NCBI GenBank assembly: GCA_946480295.1
Contig: CAMLIT010000173.1
Span: 1 to 6,502 of the forward strand
Reading direction: 5' to 3'
Length of the DNA: 6,502 bases
From: an uncultured Gemmatimonadota bacterium
GTDB taxonomy: Bacteria; Gemmatimonadota; Gemmatimonadetes; Gemmatimonadales; Gemmatimonadaceae
In this document: piece after piece, positions 5,106 through 6,502 of the stretch
Layout: each line of letters opens with the position of its first letter
Numbering within the stretch: position 1 is the first letter of the stretch
Notes under the pieces: generated by a model
Told to the model about the DNA's origin: nothing
The model's database searches: none
Seen by the model: only the letters and a program-made list of their open reading frames with translations
Made by a program: the position numbers and the translations under genes

Positions 5106-6502
5106 ATGACCGAAGTGAATCATCCGATCGCTGCCGAGGAACCGATCGCCTACGACCCCGCCGTCGTCGAGCGGAAGTGGCAGCGCATCTGGGAGGAGCG
5201 TGGGACGAACCACACCGACCTCACCGCCGGTGTGCGCCCGTACTACGCGTTGATGATGTTCCCGTATCCGTCCGCGGAGGGGCTGCACGTCGGCAACCTC
5301 TTCGCGTTCACGGGGAACGACATCCATGGACGATTCCAGCGGCTCCAAGGGCACACCGTCTTCGAGCCGCTCGGCTTCGACGCGTTCGGCATTCACTCGG
5401 AGAACTTCGCGCTGAAGGTCGGCGTCCACCCGGCGGAGCTCATCCCGCGGAACATCGAGAACTTCCGCCGGCAGCTCCATCGCGCCGGCCTGATGGTCGA
5501 TTGGCGCCACGAGCTGTCGACGACCGATCCGCGCTACTACAAGTGGACGCAGTGGATCTTCCTGCAGCTCTACAAGCGCGGGCTGGCGTACAAGAAGCGC
5601 GCGGCGGTGAACTGGTGCCCCAACTGCAAGACGGTGCTCGCCAACGAGCAGGTGATCGCGGGCGAGTGCGAGCGGTGCGGCACGAAGGTCGAGCAGCGCT
5701 TCCTCGAGCAGTGGTTCTTCCGCATCACCGACTACGCCGGCCGCCTGCTGGAGGACCTCGACTGGCTCGATTGGTCGGAGACGACGAAGACGGCGCAGCG
5801 GAACTGGATCGGCCGATCGGACGGCGCGGAGATCACCTTCCGGGTGCAGGACGTGCTGGAGTTCGCGGGGACCGCGACGGTGAGCACGACGTCGGGGGAG
5901 ATGACGGCGACGCCGCTCGACATCCGCGTCTTCACGACGCGCCCGGACACGATCTTCGGCGCGACGTACCTCGTGCTCGCTCCCGAGCACCCGTACGTCG
6001 CCGCGCTCACGACCGACGAGCAGCGCGCGGAGATCGAGGCGTACCAGGCGCAGGCGGCGCGGCAGGACCTCGTCTCGCGCAAGGTGAACAAGGAGAAGAC
6101 GGGTGTGTTCACCGGGTCGTACGCGGTGAACCCGGCCACCGGTGCGCCGATCCCGATCTGGATCGCCGACTACGTGCTGATGGAATACGGCACCGGCGCG
6201 ATCATGGCCGTGCCCGGCCACGACGAGCGCGATCACGAGTTCGCGCTGAGGTTCTCGCTGCCGATCGTGCGCGTCGTCGCCCCGGACCCGGGGGTGCTCG
6301 ACCCGCCGATGGGCGAGGCGTACGTGGAGACGGAAGGGTGCGTGCTCGTGAACTCGGCGCAGTTCAACGGCCTCTCCGTGGCCGAGGGCAAGCACGCGAT
6401 CGTGAGCTGGCTGGCCGAGCACGGCCACGCGAAGGGCGTGGTGAACTACCGGCTGCACGACTGGTGCATCTCGCGGCAGCGCTACTGGGGGCCGCCGATC
6501 CC
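5106..6502 (+). CDS. leuS: Leucyl-tRNA synthetase, N-terminal part (runs off right edge)
   Basis: Charges tRNA-Leu with leucine in the cytoplasm (class I synthetase). The first 465 residues are present from ATG 5106. Seen in order: Rossmann-fold start PYYALMMFPYPSAEGLHVGN with the HIGH-equivalent HVGN at 61-64; FDAFGIHSEN (91-100); a zinc-ribbon-like site with Cys171, Cys174, Cys188 and Cys191 (WCPNC...CERC); NWIGRSDGAEITF; the CP1 editing domain with TTRPDT (277-282) and MAVPGHDERDHEFA (367-380), where Asp376 and Thr282 correspond to the E. coli editing residues Asp345 and Thr252; and the return to the catalytic core at NYRL.DWCISRQRYWGPPI (447-465). The KMSKS loop, anticodon-binding and C-terminal domains are outside the window. 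The HIGH motif ends in Asn and the usual GLPAE is GIHSEN, a non-standard pair. About 20 extra Thr/Ser-rich residues (about 247-272) precede TTRPDT. The start has no visible Shine-Dalgarno, but the N-terminal length fits the family. Confidence 0.97.
   Translation, partial: MTEVNHPIAAEEPIAYDPAVVERKWQRIWEERGTNHTDLTAGVRPYYALMMFPYPSAEGLHVGNLFAFTGNDIHGRFQRLQGHTVFEPLGFDAFGIHSENFALKVGVHPAELIPRNIENFRRQLHRAGLMVDWRHELSTTDPRYYKWTQWIFLQLYKRGLAYKKRAAVNWCPNCKTVLANEQVIAGECERCGTKVEQRFLEQWFFRITDYAGRLLEDLDWLDWSETTKTAQRNWIGRSDGAEITFRVQDVLEFAGTATVSTTSGEMTATPLDIRVFTTRPDTIFGATYLVLAPEHPYVAALTTDEQRAEIEAYQAQAARQDLVSRKVNKEKTGVFTGSYAVNPATGAPIPIWIADYVLMEYGTGAIMAVPGHDERDHEFALRFSLPIVRVVAPDPGVLDPPMGEAYVETEGCVLVNSAQFNGLSVAEGKHAIVSWLAEHGHAKGVVNYRLHDWCISRQRYWGPPI

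Noticed and set aside
5031..6458. 475-codon minus-strand frame opposite leuS
   Set aside because: leuS is certain on the plus strand with all its motifs; the opposite translation has no domain and is rich in Arg, Val, Leu and His.
1..6502. Defence island, prophage, mobile element or CRISPR
   Set aside because: No repeats of array type, no transposase, integrase, nuclease or phage protein motifs, and all four genes are metabolic, sensory or housekeeping.

Overview
This is a very GC-rich, densely coding stretch of a bacterial chromosome. It holds four protein genes, two of them cut by the window edges. The combination of high GC, a Tat-exported glycosylasparaginase, an aspartase carrying a cyclic-nucleotide-binding domain, and a leucyl-tRNA synthetase with an unusual HxGN signature would fit Gemmatimonadota or a nearby soil phylum. 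That placement comes from general impression and was not tested by a search. I see no tRNA, rRNA, CRISPR array, insertion sequence or phage gene.

Layout. (1) Positions 1-1369, minus strand: the N-terminal 456 residues of an aspartate ammonia-lyase (AspA) with an extra N-terminal CAP_ED-like domain; its C-terminus lies beyond the left edge. (2) 1370-1497: a 128-bp divergent control region with an inverted repeat, a run of short palindromes, a candidate -10 box and a strong Shine-Dalgarno. (3) 1498-2679, plus: a complete Tat-exported N-terminal-nucleophile hydrolase of the glycosylasparaginase family. (4) 2687-5011, minus: a complete transmembrane methyl-accepting chemotaxis protein with a Cache-like sensor. 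It converges on gene 3 with only 7 bp between the stop codons. (5) 5012-5105: a 94-bp divergent spacer. (6) 5106-6502, plus: the first 465 residues of leucyl-tRNA synthetase, running off the right edge.

How the genes may work together. The divergent pair makes metabolic sense. The exported hydrolase would release L-aspartate from N-linked GlcNAc-asparagine or related aspartyl compounds, and the aspartase would turn aspartate into fumarate and ammonia. The unusual sensor domain on the aspartase and the symmetric elements in the shared spacer suggest control at both protein and transcript level. The neighbouring chemoreceptor could sense a related nutrient, but nothing in its sequence names the ligand. 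leuS is a housekeeping gene and probably unrelated. The best leads are the domain fusion on AspA with an altered ligand pocket, the non-standard autocleavage site of the hydrolase, and the HxGN/HSEN active-site variant of LeuRS.
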